Source of the DNA: DATARH01 sp035534535
GTDB taxonomy: Bacteria; Pseudomonadota; Alphaproteobacteria; ATCC43930; CGMCC-115725
Reading direction: 5' to 3'
DNA: 5,539 bases
Assembly (NCBI GenBank): GCA_035534535.1
Contig: DATLRS010000056.1
Location: 1-5,539 of the forward strand
Below, piece after piece: positions 5,287 through 5,539 of the stretch. Below the pieces are notes generated by a model. It was not told the DNA's origin and did not search any database. It saw only the letters and a list, made by a program, of their open reading frames with translations. A program made the position numbers and the translations under genes. The stretch's first letter is position 1. Every line of letters starts with the position of its first letter.

Positions 5287-5539
5287 CTACAACAGGTCGC
5301 GCAGCAGCGCGACCAGCGGCTTGTCGGCCGGCGGCATCGGGTAATCGGCGAGTTTGGCGCGGCGCACCCACTTGAGGCGCTGGCCTTCGCGCGGCATTAC
5401 GATGCCGACCCATTTGCGGCAGACATAAAGCGGCATCAACAGGTGGAAATCGGCGTACGCGTGCGAGGCGAAGGTGAACGGCGCCAGGCAGCTTTCGTGC
5501 ACGTCGATGCCGAGTTCCTCGTGCAGTTCGCGAATGAGG
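5287..5539 (-). CDS. mutT: MutT/Nudix hydrolase, probable 8-oxo-dGTP diphosphatase, C-terminal part
   Basis: The frame is open to the right edge and stops at TAG 5287-5289; the last whole codon is 5536-5538. It begins with LIRELHEELGI, the second half of the Nudix box (RExxEExGU) that binds the catalytic metal, so the N-terminus and the start of the box lie outside the window. Downstream are the KWVGIVMPREGQRLKWV and DYPMPPADKPLVALL segments, typical of MutT proteins. These hydrolyse 8-oxo-dGTP to the monophosphate and prevent A-to-C transversions. A GTG at 5500-5502 and other downstream codons are internal, because the Nudix box continues upstream of them in the same frame. The two-repeat protein gene follows after 10 bases, suggesting one transcript. 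Another Nudix substrate remains possible. Confidence 0.85.
   Translation of the reverse strand, partial: LIRELHEELGIDVHESCLAPFTFASHAYADFHLLMPLYVCRKWVGIVMPREGQRLKWVRRAKLADYPMPPADKPLVALLRDLL

Noticed and set aside
4572..5375. A 267-codon plus-strand frame opposite the two-repeat protein gene
   Set aside because: Arg/Gly/Ala-rich without domains. It runs across the junction of two minus-strand genes, one of which is a clear Nudix protein, so it is a shadow.
5287..5502. A 71-residue gene starting at GTG 5502
   Set aside because: The frame continues upstream with IRELHEELGI, part of the Nudix box, so the GTG is internal and the gene is cut by the window edge.

Overview
The window is GC-rich DNA with GC-biased third codon positions. 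Its protein families and its dispersed palindromic repeats fit an alphaproteobacterium, perhaps of the Rhodospirillales or Rhizobiales type; this is inferred from style, not from a species match. It is mostly chromosomal housekeeping DNA. I see no transposase, phage gene, CRISPR array, tRNA or rRNA.

Layout, plus strand: the 3' end of a short-chain dehydrogenase/reductase (SDR) gene (1-345), whose usual catalytic Tyr position holds Phe. A 390-bp gap follows. It carries a small REP-like hairpin, a good sigma-70-type promoter and a 15-codon open frame (438-485) that begins almost exactly where transcription should start. It is rich in Leu and Ile, is followed by strong RNA hairpins, and precedes leuA. 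This looks like a leaderless leader-peptide attenuator for leucine biosynthesis. Then comes leuA (736-2403), a complete type 2 2-isopropylmalate synthase.

Layout, minus strand, reading from the right edge: the 3' part of mutT (5539-5287, Nudix hydrolase). Ten bases later comes a 270-residue protein made of two copies of one uncharacterised domain (5276-4464). A 160-bp gap follows, filled by a 127-bp palindromic repeat element. Last is an acetolactate-synthase-like thiamine-diphosphate enzyme (4303-2540). It converges on leuA, and a second copy of the same repeat family (2416-2517) lies between their stop codons.

Functional reading: leuA commits 2-ketoisovalerate to leucine synthesis and is probably controlled by its own leader. 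The thiamine-diphosphate enzyme belongs to the superfamily that makes acetolactate for valine and leucine, but it has no small subunit beside it and its substrate cannot be read from sequence. The mutT-linked two-domain protein is the least explained gene here. The leuA leader and that internally duplicated protein are the two places most worth a second look.
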